A stretch of DNA of 8,087 nt from an uncultured Bacillota bacterium. GTDB taxonomy: Bacteria > Bacillota > Clostridia > Peptostreptococcales > Anaerovoracaceae. Position 1 is the first letter of the stretch. Each line of letters opens with the position of its first letter. Below the pieces are notes generated by a model, which saw nothing but the letters and a program-made list of their open reading frames with translations, searched no databases and was not told where the DNA came from. The stretch lies in the NCBI GenBank assembly GCA_946408315.1, contig CAMJRV010000095.1:1-8087 (forward strand). Direction: 5' to 3'. Below are positions 1 to 8,087 of the stretch, piece by piece. The position numbers and the translations under genes are program-made.

Positions 1-40
1 GCGCTGCACCGCCTGGAAGAAACCTTCCGCGGTGCAGCGC
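1..40. repeat. Terminal inverted repeat or fold-back hairpin at the left edge
   Basis: Bases 1-12 (GCGCTGCACCGC) and 29-40 (GCGGTGCAGCGC) are perfect reverse complements. The 16 bases between them contain a further GGAAG/CTTCC pair around the loop AAAC, leaving only a two-base CT bulge, so almost the whole 40 bases fold on themselves. The palindrome begins exactly at base 1 and lies inside the fumarase gene. Such a structure is unlikely in a conserved coding region and is most simply read as a fold-back chimera at a contig end. A real small inversion between 12-base arms is the alternative. Confidence 0.85.
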
Positions 41-526
41 AGGAAAAAGCATTTCCTCGATTTCGATTACAGCGGCGATATGCATGGCGGTCGGAAACGT
101 ATCGTTGGAGCTCTGTGCCTTGTTCACATGGTCGTTGGGGTGGATGATCTTCTTCCCAAGGATCTCATTTCCGCGGTTGGCGATGACCTCGTTTACGTTC
201 ATATTGGATTGGGTCCCGCTCCCCGTCTGCCATACGGCCAGCGGAAACTGATCGTCCCATCTCCCGTCAAGAATCTCGTCGCAGGCCGACCCGATCGCGT
301 CCGCAACGACCGGTTCCAGCTGGCCCAGCTCCTGGTTGACGATTGCCGCGGCCTTCTTCAGCACGGCAAAGGCCCGTATGATCTCCAGCGGCATTTTCTC
401 CGTGCCGATCTTAAAGTTTTCCAGACTCCGCTGGGTCTGGGCCCCCCAAAGCTTATCCGCCTCCACCTTGATCTCTCCCATGGAGTCATGCTCAATCCGG
501 TAGCTCTTCTGTTCTTCTCCGCTCAT
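1..526 (-). CDS. fumC: Class II fumarate hydratase (fumarase), N-terminal part, cut by left edge
   Basis: The enzyme reversibly hydrates fumarate to malate in the cytoplasm. The first 175 codons are present of a family that usually has about 460. Visible family motifs: LWGAQTQRS (residues 26-34), the active-site segment [14 protein letters not shown] (101-114), and HPNDHVN followed by [12 protein letters not shown] (129-149), which includes the second binding-site Asn-Asp and the substrate-contacting SSN. The start ATG at 526-524 is preceded by AAAGGA at a 7-8 base spacing. It begins 14 bases after the malic enzyme stop, so the two are probably one operon. The last residues before the edge (GRFLPGGAA after PALHR) do not fit the family, whereas the opposite strand at positions 1-27 reads ALHRLEETF, which does. 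The terminal 28 or so bases are therefore probably inverted or artefactual. The function call is secure; the last 9 codons are not. Confidence 0.95.
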   Translation of the reverse strand, partial: MSGEEQKSYRIEHDSMGEIKVEADKLWGAQTQRSLENFKIGTEKMPLEIIRAFAVLKKAAAIVNQELGQLEPVVADAIGSACDEILDGRWDDQFPLAVWQTGSGTQSNMNVNEVIANRGNEILGKKIIHPNDHVNKAQSSNDTFPTAMHIAAVIEIEEMLFPALHRGRFLPGGAA

Positions 527-540
527 GTTAATATCCTTTC

Positions 541-1698
541 TTACCTGTTCAACCAGGCTTCTCCCGCCGCCTTTGCCACCGCGTTGGCGACACCGGGGTG
601 GAATACGCTAGGTATTATGTAACCCTCGTTCAATTCGCCCTCCGGGATCATCCCTGCGATGGCGTAAGCGGCAGCCACCTTCATCGCCTCCGTGATCCGC
701 CCGGCTCTCACGCCCAGCGCTCCTTTGAAGATGCCGGGAAATGCCAGCACGTTGTTGATCTGATTCGGAAAGTCGGAACGTCCCGTTCCGATAATCCTGG
801 CCCCGGCCTCCTTCGCAAGCTCCGGCATGATTTCCGGCTCTGGGTTTGCCATGGCGAAGATGATCGGATCAGCCGCCATCGTCTTTACCATTTCCCCAGT
901 CAGCATCTTCGGTCCAGAAACGCCGATAAACAGGTCACGGCCCCGGACGGCGTCGGCCAGCGATCCGGTCATTCCTTCCCGGTTTGTCAGCTCTGCCAGC
1001 TCCCGCTTGCTTGCAGTCAATCCCTCAGCCGATCTCGACACGATTCCTTTCGTATCACAGATGACGATATCCTCTACGCCCAGCGCCATGAGCATCTTTA
1101 CGATCGCAGCACCCGCCGCGCCTGCGCCGTTGATGACGACGCGGATGTCCTGAAACCGCTTGCCCGCAAGCTTTAACGCGTTGATCGCCGCGGCGGAAAC
1201 GACGACTGCCGTCCCGTGCTGATCGTCGTGGAAAACCGGGATATCCAGAAGCTCCTGAAGCCGCCTTTCGATTTCAAAGCAGCGGGGCGCCGAGATGTCT
1301 TCCAGATTGATTCCCCCGAGGGTCGGCGCGATATTCTTTACGATTTGAATGATCTCTTCCGTATCCTGAGTTTCCAGACAGATGGGAATCGCGTCGATAT
1401 CGGCGAAATGCTTGAATAGAACGGCTTTTCCCTCCATGACGGGAATGGCCGCCTTAGCTCCGATATTGCCGAGACCCAGGACCGCCGAACCGTCGCTGAC
1501 GACGGCAACGGTATTGCCCTTTGCCGTATATTGATAGACCCGCTCAGGATCCTTATGAATTTCCCGGCACGGTTCCGCCACGCCGGGGGTATAGGCGGTG
1601 CTCAGATCGTCCTTGTTTGCAAGCGGTACCTTGCTGACGACGGCCACTTTTCCCCGGTGCTCTTCGTGAAGCTTTAACGACTCCTTATAGTAATCCAT
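541..1698 (-). CDS. Malic enzyme (malate dehydrogenase, decarboxylating), short bacterial type
   Basis: The enzyme oxidatively decarboxylates malate to pyruvate and CO2 with reduction of NAD(P)+. The product of 385 residues is typical of the short bacterial form without the phosphotransacetylase-like extension. Motifs: YTPGVAEPC (36-44) with the catalytic Tyr; [17 protein letters not shown] (68-84); [18 protein letters not shown] (88-105) with the catalytic Lys; NLEDI (131-135) and FHDDQHGTA (157-164), which supply the divalent-metal ligands; the dinucleotide-binding loop GAGAAG (191-196) ending at an acidic residue in VICDTKG; and [10 protein letters not shown] (281-290). I chose ATG at 1698-1696 because GGAGGG lies 4 bases upstream. 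An in-frame ATG at 1710-1708 abuts that GGAGGG and has no ribosome site of its own. fumC follows after 14 bases, which suggests a fumarate-malate-pyruvate module. Cofactor preference (NAD or NADP) cannot be decided from sequence alone. Confidence 0.95.
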   Translation of the reverse strand: MDYYKESLKLHEEHRGKVAVVSKVPLANKDDLSTAYTPGVAEPCREIHKDPERVYQYTAKGNTVAVVSDGSAVLGLGNIGAKAAIPVMEGKAVLFKHFADIDAIPICLETQDTEEIIQIVKNIAPTLGGINLEDISAPRCFEIERRLQELLDIPVFHDDQHGTAVVVSAAAINALKLAGKRFQDIRVVINGAGAAGAAIVKMLMALGVEDIVICDTKGIVSRSAEGLTASKRELAELTNREGMTGSLADAVRGRDLFIGVSGPKMLTGEMVKTMAADPIIFAMANPEPEIMPELAKEAGARIIGTGRSDFPNQINNVLAFPGIFKGALGVRAGRITEAMKVAAAYAIAGMIPEGELNEGYIIPSVFHPGVANAVAKAAGEAWLNR

Positions 1699-1730
1699 AT
1701 TTCCCTCCATGTAGTTAGGTATTCAAATAG

Positions 1731-1755
1731 AAACCGCACCGGAAAATCGGTGCGG
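1731..1755 (-). terminator. Hairpin after glnS, likely leaky terminator
   Basis: On the minus strand an 8-base stem CCGCACCG / CGGTGCGG with a 6-base loop (ATTTTC) starts 8 bases beyond the glnS stop and is followed by TTTCTATTTG. The stem is strong but the U-tract is interrupted. Only about 35 bases separate it from the malic enzyme start. I see no convincing promoter in that space, so it may attenuate rather than fully stop transcription from glnS. Confidence 0.55.
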
Positions 1756-1763
1756 CACTTTTC

Positions 1764-3428
1764 TTATTTCTTCCAGGAGCTCTTCAGATCGACGATCTGG
1801 TTGAAGATCTTTTCTTTCTCATCGGTGAGAAGCTCGTCTGCGATATAATATCCGTGCCGGAAGAACTGATACCGTTCTCCTGCCTTTGCTTCCAGCAGAG
1901 CAGGCTCAGCAAACGCCTCAAAGGCTCTCATGGACTCAGGGTTCAAGATATTCTCTCCCTTTTCATCCTCGATCATCAGGTAGCTGTAGGCTCTGATCCC
2001 GACCTTTACCGCAGTCTTTGCATCGACCCAGTGAATCGTGCCCTTGACCTTTCTCCCGTCAAATCCGCTTCCGCTTCTGGTTTCGGGGTCATAGGTACAT
2101 CTCAGTTCCACCACATTGCCGGCCTCATCCTTGACCACTTCCTGACAGGTAATGAAGTAGGCTCCCTTGAAGCGAACCTCGTTCCCCGGGAAAAGGCGGA
2201 AATATTTCTTTTCGGGAATCTCCATGAAGTCATCCCGCTCCACGTAAAGCTCTCTTGAGAAGCTAACCTTCCGGATTCCTTTGCTTTCGTCTTCCTTGCT
2301 GTTTTCGATATCCACAAGCTCGGTCTGGTCCTCGGGATAATTGGTGATGACAACCTTCAGCGGATTCATGACAACCATCCGCGTTTCCACCTTATCCTTC
2401 AGGTCTTCCCGGATGCAATGCTCCAGCAGAGAGATATCCACCGTGCTGTTTGCTTTGGAAACTCCGATCCTTTCGCAGAAGTCCCGGATAGCCTCCGGTG
2501 TATAACCTCTTCTGCGCAGCCCGGCTATGGTAGGCATTCTGGGATCGTCCCAGCCTTCCACATTGCCGTTGTCCACCATCGCTTTCAGATATCGCTTGCT
2601 CATGACGGTGTTCGTCAGGTTCAGCCTGGCAAACTCGATCTGCTGGGGCGGCTCATTCCATTCCAGCTCCCGGAGCACCCAGTCGTAAAGCGGTCTGTGG
2701 TCCTCAAATTCCAAAGTGCAGATGGAATGGGTGATTCCTTCGATCGCGTCCTCGATGGGGTGGGCATAGTCGTACATCGGATAGATGCACCATTTATCCC
2801 CCGTGTTGTGATGCTCCGCGTGGGCGATCCGGTAGATGACTGGATCCCTCATGTTGATATTGGGGGACGACATATCGATCTTTGCGCGCAGCACCTTTTC
2901 TCCGTCCTGATATGCTCCCTTTTTCATATTTTCAAACAGTTCAAGATTTTCTTCCACAGACCGGTTCCGGTAAGGACTTTCCTTTCCCGGCTCCGTCAGC
3001 GTTCCCCGGTGCTGCTTGATCTCTTCCGCAGACAGGTCGCAGACATACGCCTTACCCTTTTTGATCAGGGTCACCGCGCATTCGTACATTTTATCAAAAT
3101 AGTCGGAAGCAAACAGCAGATTCTCCCACTGGAAGCCAAGCCATCTTACGTCCGCCTCGATGGATTCCACATATTCCGTATCTTCCTTTACCGGATTGGT
3201 ATCGTCGAACCGCAGGTTGCATTTCCCGTTGTACTTCTGCGCCGTCGTGAAATTCAGACAGATGGATTTTGCGTGTCCGATATGGAGATATCCGTTCGGT
3301 TCCGGAGGAAATCTCGTGTAAACTCTGTTTCCATAGGTCTGGTTTTCCAGATCCTTGTCTATTATATTATGAATAAAATTTGATGCAGTTTGTTCGTTGG
3401 CGCCTTCCTTCTTGTCGATTTCGGCCAT
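1764..3428 (-). CDS. glnS: Glutaminyl-tRNA synthetase
   Basis: The enzyme attaches glutamine to tRNA(Gln) in an ATP-dependent cytoplasmic reaction. It is a class Ic synthetase of 554 residues, the same length I recall for the E. coli enzyme. Signature elements: [16 protein letters not shown] (40-55) with the HIGH motif at 49-52; [17 protein letters not shown] (71-87); the amino-acid pocket around [13 protein letters not shown] (211-223), typical of GlnRS rather than GluRS; and VMSKR (275-279), the KMSKS equivalent. [19 protein letters not shown] (292-310) and a full C-terminal beta-barrel anticodon-binding region ending in VDLKSSWKK follow. The start ATG at 3428-3426 has AAGGAGG 8 bases upstream. 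The open frame extends 24 codons further, but that part has no ribosome site and is mostly leader. It has its own promoter, divergent from an Lrp/AsnC-family gene. The leader is only about 70 bases, too short for a T-box. Confidence 0.97.
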   Translation of the reverse strand: MAEIDKKEGANEQTASNFIHNIIDKDLENQTYGNRVYTRFPPEPNGYLHIGHAKSICLNFTTAQKYNGKCNLRFDDTNPVKEDTEYVESIEADVRWLGFQWENLLFASDYFDKMYECAVTLIKKGKAYVCDLSAEEIKQHRGTLTEPGKESPYRNRSVEENLELFENMKKGAYQDGEKVLRAKIDMSSPNINMRDPVIYRIAHAEHHNTGDKWCIYPMYDYAHPIEDAIEGITHSICTLEFEDHRPLYDWVLRELEWNEPPQQIEFARLNLTNTVMSKRYLKAMVDNGNVEGWDDPRMPTIAGLRRRGYTPEAIRDFCERIGVSKANSTVDISLLEHCIREDLKDKVETRMVVMNPLKVVITNYPEDQTELVDIENSKEDESKGIRKVSFSRELYVERDDFMEIPEKKYFRLFPGNEVRFKGAYFITCQEVVKDEAGNVVELRCTYDPETRSGSGFDGRKVKGTIHWVDAKTAVKVGIRAYSYLMIEDEKGENILNPESMRAFEAFAEPALLEAKAGERYQFFRHGYYIADELLTDEKEKIFNQIVDLKSSWKK

Positions 3429-3506
3429 TCGTTTTTCCTCCTTGAAAATGTTACCCCTCTGATCAGGGCATGCCAAAATCGTCGTCCGGCGATTCAGCAC
3501 GAAATA

Positions 3507-3535
3507 ATTATACCATTGAATACTATTATGTGCAA
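3507..3535 (-). promoter_or_regulatory. Sigma-A-type promoter of glnS
   Basis: On the minus strand TTGCAC (3535-3530) and TATAAT (3512-3507) are separated by exactly 17 bases. A TG one base before the -10 box (TGGTATAAT) makes it an extended -10. Transcription should start near 3500, about 70 bases before the glnS ATG. Confidence 0.8.
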
Positions 3536-3550
3536 AAATTTATTTATTCC

Positions 3551-3567
3551 CTTGATATTTTATCAAG
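3551..3567. promoter_or_regulatory. Palindromic candidate operator in the glnS/lrp divergent region
   Basis: CTTGATA-TTT-TATCAAG is a perfect 7-base inverted repeat with an AT-only centre. It covers the -35 box and part of the spacer of the regulator's promoter and lies 16 bases upstream of the glnS -35 box. Lrp/AsnC proteins often autoregulate through AT-centred palindromes of about 15 bases, so this is a plausible self-operator. It has no T-run after it and is not a terminator. Confidence 0.5.
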
Positions 3568-3580
3568 AAATTGCTAAAAT
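3552..3580 (+). promoter_or_regulatory. Sigma-A-type promoter of the Lrp/AsnC-family gene
   Basis: TTGATA (3552-3557) and TAAAAT (3575-3580) have a 17-base spacer. The predicted start is near 3587, about 20 bases before the preferred start codon. The -35 box is embedded in a perfect palindrome. Confidence 0.65.
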
Positions 3581-3607
3581 AAAGTGAAATAAAGGGTGGT
3601 GATTAAA

Positions 3608-4066
3608 TTGGACACAATTGATTCCAAAATTTTAGAAGTTTTACAGGAAAATTCGAGAGTTTCCATCTCTGACCTGAGCAAACAGGTAAACCTGTCCTTA
3701 TCGGCTGTGAGCGAAAGGTTAAAGAAACTGGAAGCTTCCAGTATTATAGAGAAGTATACCGTTATTCTGGATTCCAAAGCGCTCGGGCAGGAGCTGTCCG
3801 TGCTGATGAATCTCAGTCTGGAAAACCCGAGGGACACCGGAGAGTTCTTTGAAATGATCGGCAAGGAAAGCGAGATCCTGGAATGTCATTACGTGACGGG
3901 GGAATACGATTACATCCTGAGAATCACGACGAAAAACACGGCGACCCTGGAGGCGCTGATGAATCGGATCAAGGCAATCCCGGGCATCAAGCGGACCCAA
4001 ACCAACGTTGTGCTTTCAAGCCTGAAACACCTTTACAGCGTATCGCCGAAGGTGATGGAGAAATAG
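3608..4066 (+). CDS. Lrp/AsnC-family transcriptional regulator
   Basis: This is a DNA-binding regulator of the leucine-responsive/feast-famine family, which usually senses an amino acid and controls its metabolism. At 152 residues it has the usual family length. An N-terminal winged helix-turn-helix spans residues 2-50 (IDSKILEVLQENSR, then SISDLSKQVNLSLSAVSERLKKLE). A RAM ligand and oligomerisation domain covers about 60-145, with the family-typical VTGEYDYILRI (96-106) and IPGIKRTQT. I prefer the TTG at 3608 because GGTGGTGA lies 5 bases before it and the family normally begins at LDxIDxKIL. The in-frame GTG codons at 3596 and 3599 have no properly spaced ribosome site but would add only 3-4 residues. 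It is divergent from glnS and followed by its own terminator, so probably monocistronic. The effector and targets cannot be told from sequence. Confidence 0.92.
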   Translation: MDTIDSKILEVLQENSRVSISDLSKQVNLSLSAVSERLKKLEASSIIEKYTVILDSKALGQELSVLMNLSLENPRDTGEFFEMIGKESEILECHYVTGEYDYILRITTKNTATLEALMNRIKAIPGIKRTQTNVVLSSLKHLYSVSPKVMEK

Positions 4067-4098
4067 AGAAAGATATAAAGAGAGATAATAAACTGACG

Positions 4099-4125
4099 GG
4101 ACGGTCCTTGTGATCGTCCTTTTTT
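4099..4125 (+). terminator. Rho-independent terminator of the Lrp/AsnC-family gene
   Basis: GGACGGTC (4099-4106) pairs with GATCGTCC (4112-4119) through 8 pairs including one G-U, with loop CTTGT, followed by six T residues (4120-4125). It lies 33 bases after the stop codon. Confidence 0.85.
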
Positions 4126-4144
4126 GTCGTCACCCGCTTTCGGA

Positions 4145-4172
4145 ACTATGGTTTCAGAGAAATCATATACTG
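4145..4172 (+). promoter_or_regulatory. Possible mother-cell (sigma-K/sigma-E-like) promoter of the collagen-like gene
   Basis: AC at 4145-4146, a 17-base spacer, then CATATACTG (4164-4172) resembles the sigma-K consensus (AC, 16-17 bases, CATAnnnTA). CATATACT also differs from the sigma-E -10 consensus CATACAnT by one base. No sigma-A-type promoter stands out between the upstream terminator and the ATG. The predicted start would be near 4179, about 45 bases before the ATG. Short consensus, so moderate to low confidence. Confidence 0.4.
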
Positions 4173-4224
4173 GCATAGAATGATCTTTCATTCGACAAAT
4201 CCAGCAAAGAAAGGATATCATGAT

Positions 4225-5897
<1,673 letters not shown>

Positions 5898-5944
5898 CAA
5901 ATGCAAGCACCGGGCTTATATGACAGCTTGCGTGAAATAAATAA

Positions 5945-5985
5945 GAAGCATCCGCCTACGGTTTCATAAGCGGATGCTTCTTTTT
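5945..5985. terminator. Strong bidirectional terminator between convergent genes
   Basis: GAAGCATCCGC (5945-5955) and GCGGATGCTTC (5970-5980) form an 11-base perfect stem with a 14-base loop, followed on the plus strand by five T residues. On the minus strand the stem is followed by the T-rich TTATTTATTTC. It serves the collagen-like gene (stop at 5897) and the minus-strand gene ending at 6031. A weaker 6-base pairing (GCAAGC at 5903 with GCTTGC at 5926) lies before it. Confidence 0.88.
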
Positions 5986-6030
5986 AAAAGTCATTTTATC
6001 GCCAGAGGTGATCCGGCATAGTGTGCGCGA

Positions 6031-7053
6031 TTACTGTGCGCCTACTGCATTCTGGTCTTCCAGGATGTTGGGATTTCCTGCATTTGTACCTGCATTGAAC
6101 TGATCCCAAAGCAGATCGATGGAGATGACTGCTCCATTCTTCTGGCTTGCTTTATCGTCATTTTCTTTCATAGCCGCAGTGGAACCGGTTGTGTAGACGC
6201 CGTCTGCATCGGGATCCATTCCGATTGCTAAGAAGATGTCAAGCCGATTGTCGCTTCCCGGCTGAGCATAGAGAAGATTGTTCTCAAGCATCTCTCTGAC
6301 CGCTCCGGCTTCCATTCCCTCAAGGGCCGACAGGCGAAGGAAATCAACGCCGCCGATGGTAAAGAAGTTATCGCCGTTTGCAAACTCTTTGCAGAGTCTG
6401 AATGTGTTTGCATCGGGTTCGCCCGGATTATAGGCTTCTCTGTTGACCAGAACCGCGATCCCCAGCATATCCTTGTGAAGTGTTTTCCCTTCCATCGCTT
6501 CTGTGCTGAACTTCATATCGCTGAGTTTCGCCGCCAGGGTGCCGAGATTGAGGATATCGCTGCGGAATGCCTGCGCATATCCCGGATACACATTGTCAAC
6601 GGTGATCAGGATCTGATCGCTGCCGTCGGTATTCGCTCCATACGTAACCGAAGAGCCGCCCTTAAAATCTTTGCCGATCGGTGCTTTGTCTACAAGCGCT
6701 GCATTAAAATCGATATTGTTGTACTTGCCGGCTTCCGCCTTATAGGCATCAATGCTTCCAGGTTTTGCAATGATGTTATAATTGCTGGCGCCTCTCATGA
6801 AGTATTCGTCAGGAATAAAGCCGTCGGTTCCCGTTCTCGTTACGCCGTCCACAATGCTCCAGCCATTGGTCTTCGTCTCATTGTCATACTGCGCATAGAG
6901 GCCCAGGTCGACAAAAGTTACGTCAAATTCTCCTGTGGTCGCTTTGGTTGTTACATTTAACGTGTCCGTCCAGTAGGCGTAACCCGTTCCGGTAAGAATT
7001 AAGGCCAGAGCCACTATACCGCCAATAATCGATTTTCTGCTTGTTCTTTTCAT
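6031..7053 (-). CDS. Secreted protein with SipW-type signal peptide, TasA/camelysin-like
   Basis: A 340-residue exported protein of the group processed by the signal peptidase SipW. The N-terminus has basic residues (KRTSRK), a hydrophobic core (residues 9-24) and TGTGYA|YWTDTLNV, with likely cleavage after Ala26; an aromatic residue, then T/S-D after the cut site, is typical of this group. ATTGEFDVTF (38-47) and VDNVYPGYAQAFRSDILNLGTLAAKL (152-177) match the conserved core of TasA/camelysin-type proteins, in which a YPG turn precedes a strand and a residue-poor loop. Members form extracellular fibres or coat material, or act as surface proteases; which applies here cannot be said. DPDADG at 280-285 resembles a calcium-binding DxDxDG loop. 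ATG at 7053-7051 has AAGGAGG 8 bases upstream; the frame extends 39 codons further but lacks a ribosome site there. It follows the DUF5305-like gene by 125 bases and ends at a shared terminator. Confidence 0.85.
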   Translation of the reverse strand: MKRTSRKSIIGGIVALALILTGTGYAYWTDTLNVTTKATTGEFDVTFVDLGLYAQYDNETKTNGWSIVDGVTRTGTDGFIPDEYFMRGASNYNIIAKPGSIDAYKAEAGKYNNIDFNAALVDKAPIGKDFKGGSSVTYGANTDGSDQILITVDNVYPGYAQAFRSDILNLGTLAAKLSDMKFSTEAMEGKTLHKDMLGIAVLVNREAYNPGEPDANTFRLCKEFANGDNFFTIGGVDFLRLSALEGMEAGAVREMLENNLLYAQPGSDNRLDIFLAIGMDPDADGVYTTGSTAAMKENDDKASQKNGAVISIDLLWDQFNAGTNAGNPNILEDQNAVGAQ

Positions 7054-7178
7054 TTTGTAAACCTCCTTATTATTTGGTAGCTTTAAGCTATTTTGTTCCT
7101 CCAGTATATCTTGGAAACAAGCAGAAGAAATCCTTCTCCGGGACCCTTTTCCAGTCCCCTTTCGCCCCATTTTAACCC
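7054..7178 (-). other. 125-base intergenic stretch before the SipW-type gene
   Basis: It holds the AAGGAGG ribosome site for the downstream gene, a small TAGCT-TAA-AGCTA palindrome (about 7080-7092), and a GGGAC/GTCCC pairing (7140-7144 with 7154-7158) without a T-run. TATACT is present but no fitting -35 box is visible. Co-transcription with the DUF5305-like gene or a weak internal promoter are both possible. Confidence 0.4.
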
Positions 7179-8087
7179 CTACCGGCAGCCATCCCGAATA
7201 CTACTTTCCTCCTTTTCATCTACCACCAAAGTAGTAGCGGCGGGTTCCTTCAGGCACAGAACATACCCTTTTTCCCCGTCAGGCACATAGAGCAGCCCCC
7301 ATTGGGGGAGTCCGCTTTCATTCAGGCCGTAGCAGACAGGCCGGTGAAGCTCTTCCGAGATCATGACGAGATTGTCCATGTCGGATACCGCCTCCCCGTT
7401 TTCCTCCCATTTTTTATCAACCTGCTTCAATTGAACCATGCGGCTTCCGTATTTTCTGATCAATTCTTTCCATTGCATGAGATACGCCTCATCCTCATCG
7501 GGCTTCCTCGTAAAGAACCGCGCCCATATGACCAGGGCCAAAGCCAGCGCCGTCCAAATCGCAATCAATAAGATGCGGACAGGGCCGGCGGTGACCGCAA
7601 CCTCTTTTTCAGAGGTGAGCTGACCTGTTTTGGTAAAGGCTTCGGGCTTTGCAATCTCATAAAAGCCGTCCTGCTTCGGAATCGGGATCTGCAGGGGAAG
7701 AGAAAACCTCTCTTCCGCCTTTCCATAGGCCGTGTCCGACGTAAAATCTCCCTCAAACAACACGTAAAATCTTCTGGCGCAGGTTGCTCCGAGAATGGTC
7801 TCCGCTTCCTCCGCCACCTGTTTATACGGTTCCAGCTTCACCGATACTACTTCGCTGACAGACGCTCCTCCCGGTCCATTCCCGCGGGCCTTCCCCCCTT
7901 TAATGGGAAACTTGCGTTCATAGATAACCTTTCTGTCATCCTTTATCTCCTGATAACCCTCTACGATTCCCGTGATTTTATACGTTCCCAAGACGGCATC
8001 GGAAGAGGACCCTGCAAAATCCGCCGTGAATTTTACTTCTATGTAGTCCGTCAGCCGTGTGGAATACAAGCCGCCTTCCTCCAGCCA
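7179..8087 (-). CDS. DUF5305-like membrane protein, N-terminus cut by right edge
   Basis: The frame is open to the edge (first codons read WLEEGGLYSTRLTDYIEV), so at least the N-terminal region, probably including a first membrane anchor, is missing; 302 residues are visible. Residues 1-165 look like an extracytoplasmic domain (GTYKITGIVEG..., FYVLFEGDF..., LPLQIPIPKQDGFYEI). A membrane segment spans about 169-191 (VRILLIAIWTALALALVIWARFF). It is followed by a basic/acidic stretch and a cytoplasmic tail with MDNLVMISEELHRPVCYGL (237-255), GLLYVPDGEKGYVLCL (264-279), the pattern of DUF5305 proteins. These often sit next to SipW signal peptidases and SipW-dependent secreted proteins, matching the neighbour downstream. 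Their function is unknown to me. A TTG at 8069 follows GGAGG, but residues upstream of it are in family-like context, so I treat it as internal. Confidence 0.75.
   Translation of the reverse strand, partial: WLEEGGLYSTRLTDYIEVKFTADFAGSSSDAVLGTYKITGIVEGYQEIKDDRKVIYERKFPIKGGKARGNGPGGASVSEVVSVKLEPYKQVAEEAETILGATCARRFYVLFEGDFTSDTAYGKAEERFSLPLQIPIPKQDGFYEIAKPEAFTKTGQLTSEKEVAVTAGPVRILLIAIWTALALALVIWARFFTRKPDEDEAYLMQWKELIRKYGSRMVQLKQVDKKWEENGEAVSDMDNLVMISEELHRPVCYGLNESGLPQWGLLYVPDGEKGYVLCLKEPAATTLVVDEKEESSIRDGCR

Noticed and set aside
32..622. Plus-strand 196-codon open frame opposite fumC
   Set aside because: It is antisense to fumarase across its conserved motifs and has no start signal.
598..1176. 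Plus-strand open frame opposite malic enzyme
   Set aside because: Shadow of conserved coding sequence with atypical His/Arg/Ser-rich composition.
2418..3383. 321-codon plus-strand open frame inside glnS
   Set aside because: It lies entirely opposite a highly conserved synthetase, has no ribosome site and no recognisable domain.
3429..3500. T-box riboswitch in the glnS leader
   Set aside because: The leader from the mapped promoter boxes is only about 70 bases and shows no terminator/antiterminator pair or T-box sequence.
7140..7158. Hairpin GGGAC/GTCCC as terminator of the DUF5305-like gene
   Set aside because: Only five pairs and no T-run on the minus strand.

Overview
The window looks like one contig from a spore-forming, low-G+C Gram-positive anaerobe (class Clostridia or a close relative). 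Reasons: strong Shine-Dalgarno sites (AAGGAGG, GGAGGG), Rho-independent terminators with T-runs, a collagen-like protein with a C-terminal domain resembling those of Bacillus/Clostridium exosporium filaments, and a protein with a SipW-type signal peptide next to a DUF5305-like gene. I cannot name a genus. Both ends cut through genes.

Layout. The left part is on the minus strand: glutaminyl-tRNA synthetase (glnS), then a short malic enzyme, then the N-terminal part of class II fumarase (fumC), which runs off the left edge. Malic enzyme and fumC are 14 bases apart and very probably co-transcribed; together they link fumarate, malate and pyruvate. A hairpin that may act as a terminator lies just after glnS. 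Divergent from glnS, an Lrp/AsnC-family regulator reads to the right. The interval between them holds two good sigma-A-type promoters and a perfect 17-base palindrome over the regulator's -35 box, which is a plausible operator.

The middle holds a large collagen-like gene (about 557 codons if restored) on the plus strand. It has an Asn/Tyr/Asp-rich head, a Cys/Pro-rich linker, 111 Gly-X-Y triplets and a BclA-like C-terminal domain. One missing base near position 5002 splits it into two frames. Restoring one G rejoins the Gly-X-Y pattern and the C-terminal domain without any other change. A sequence resembling a mother-cell (sigma-K/sigma-E) promoter lies upstream. A strong bidirectional terminator separates it from the convergent genes to the right.

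The right part is on the minus strand: a DUF5305-like membrane protein, truncated by the right edge, followed by a 340-residue secreted protein with a SipW-type signal peptide and a TasA/camelysin-like look. A SipW-type signal peptidase would be expected just beyond the right edge. The right half therefore looks like a cell- or spore-surface locus next to a housekeeping block.

Most notable: (1) the single-base break in the exosporium-like collagen gene; (2) a 40-base palindrome at the extreme left edge where fumarase coding sequence turns back on itself, most simply a fold-back assembly artefact; (3) the pairing of a collagen-type spore-surface gene with a SipW-dependent fibre-type cassette.
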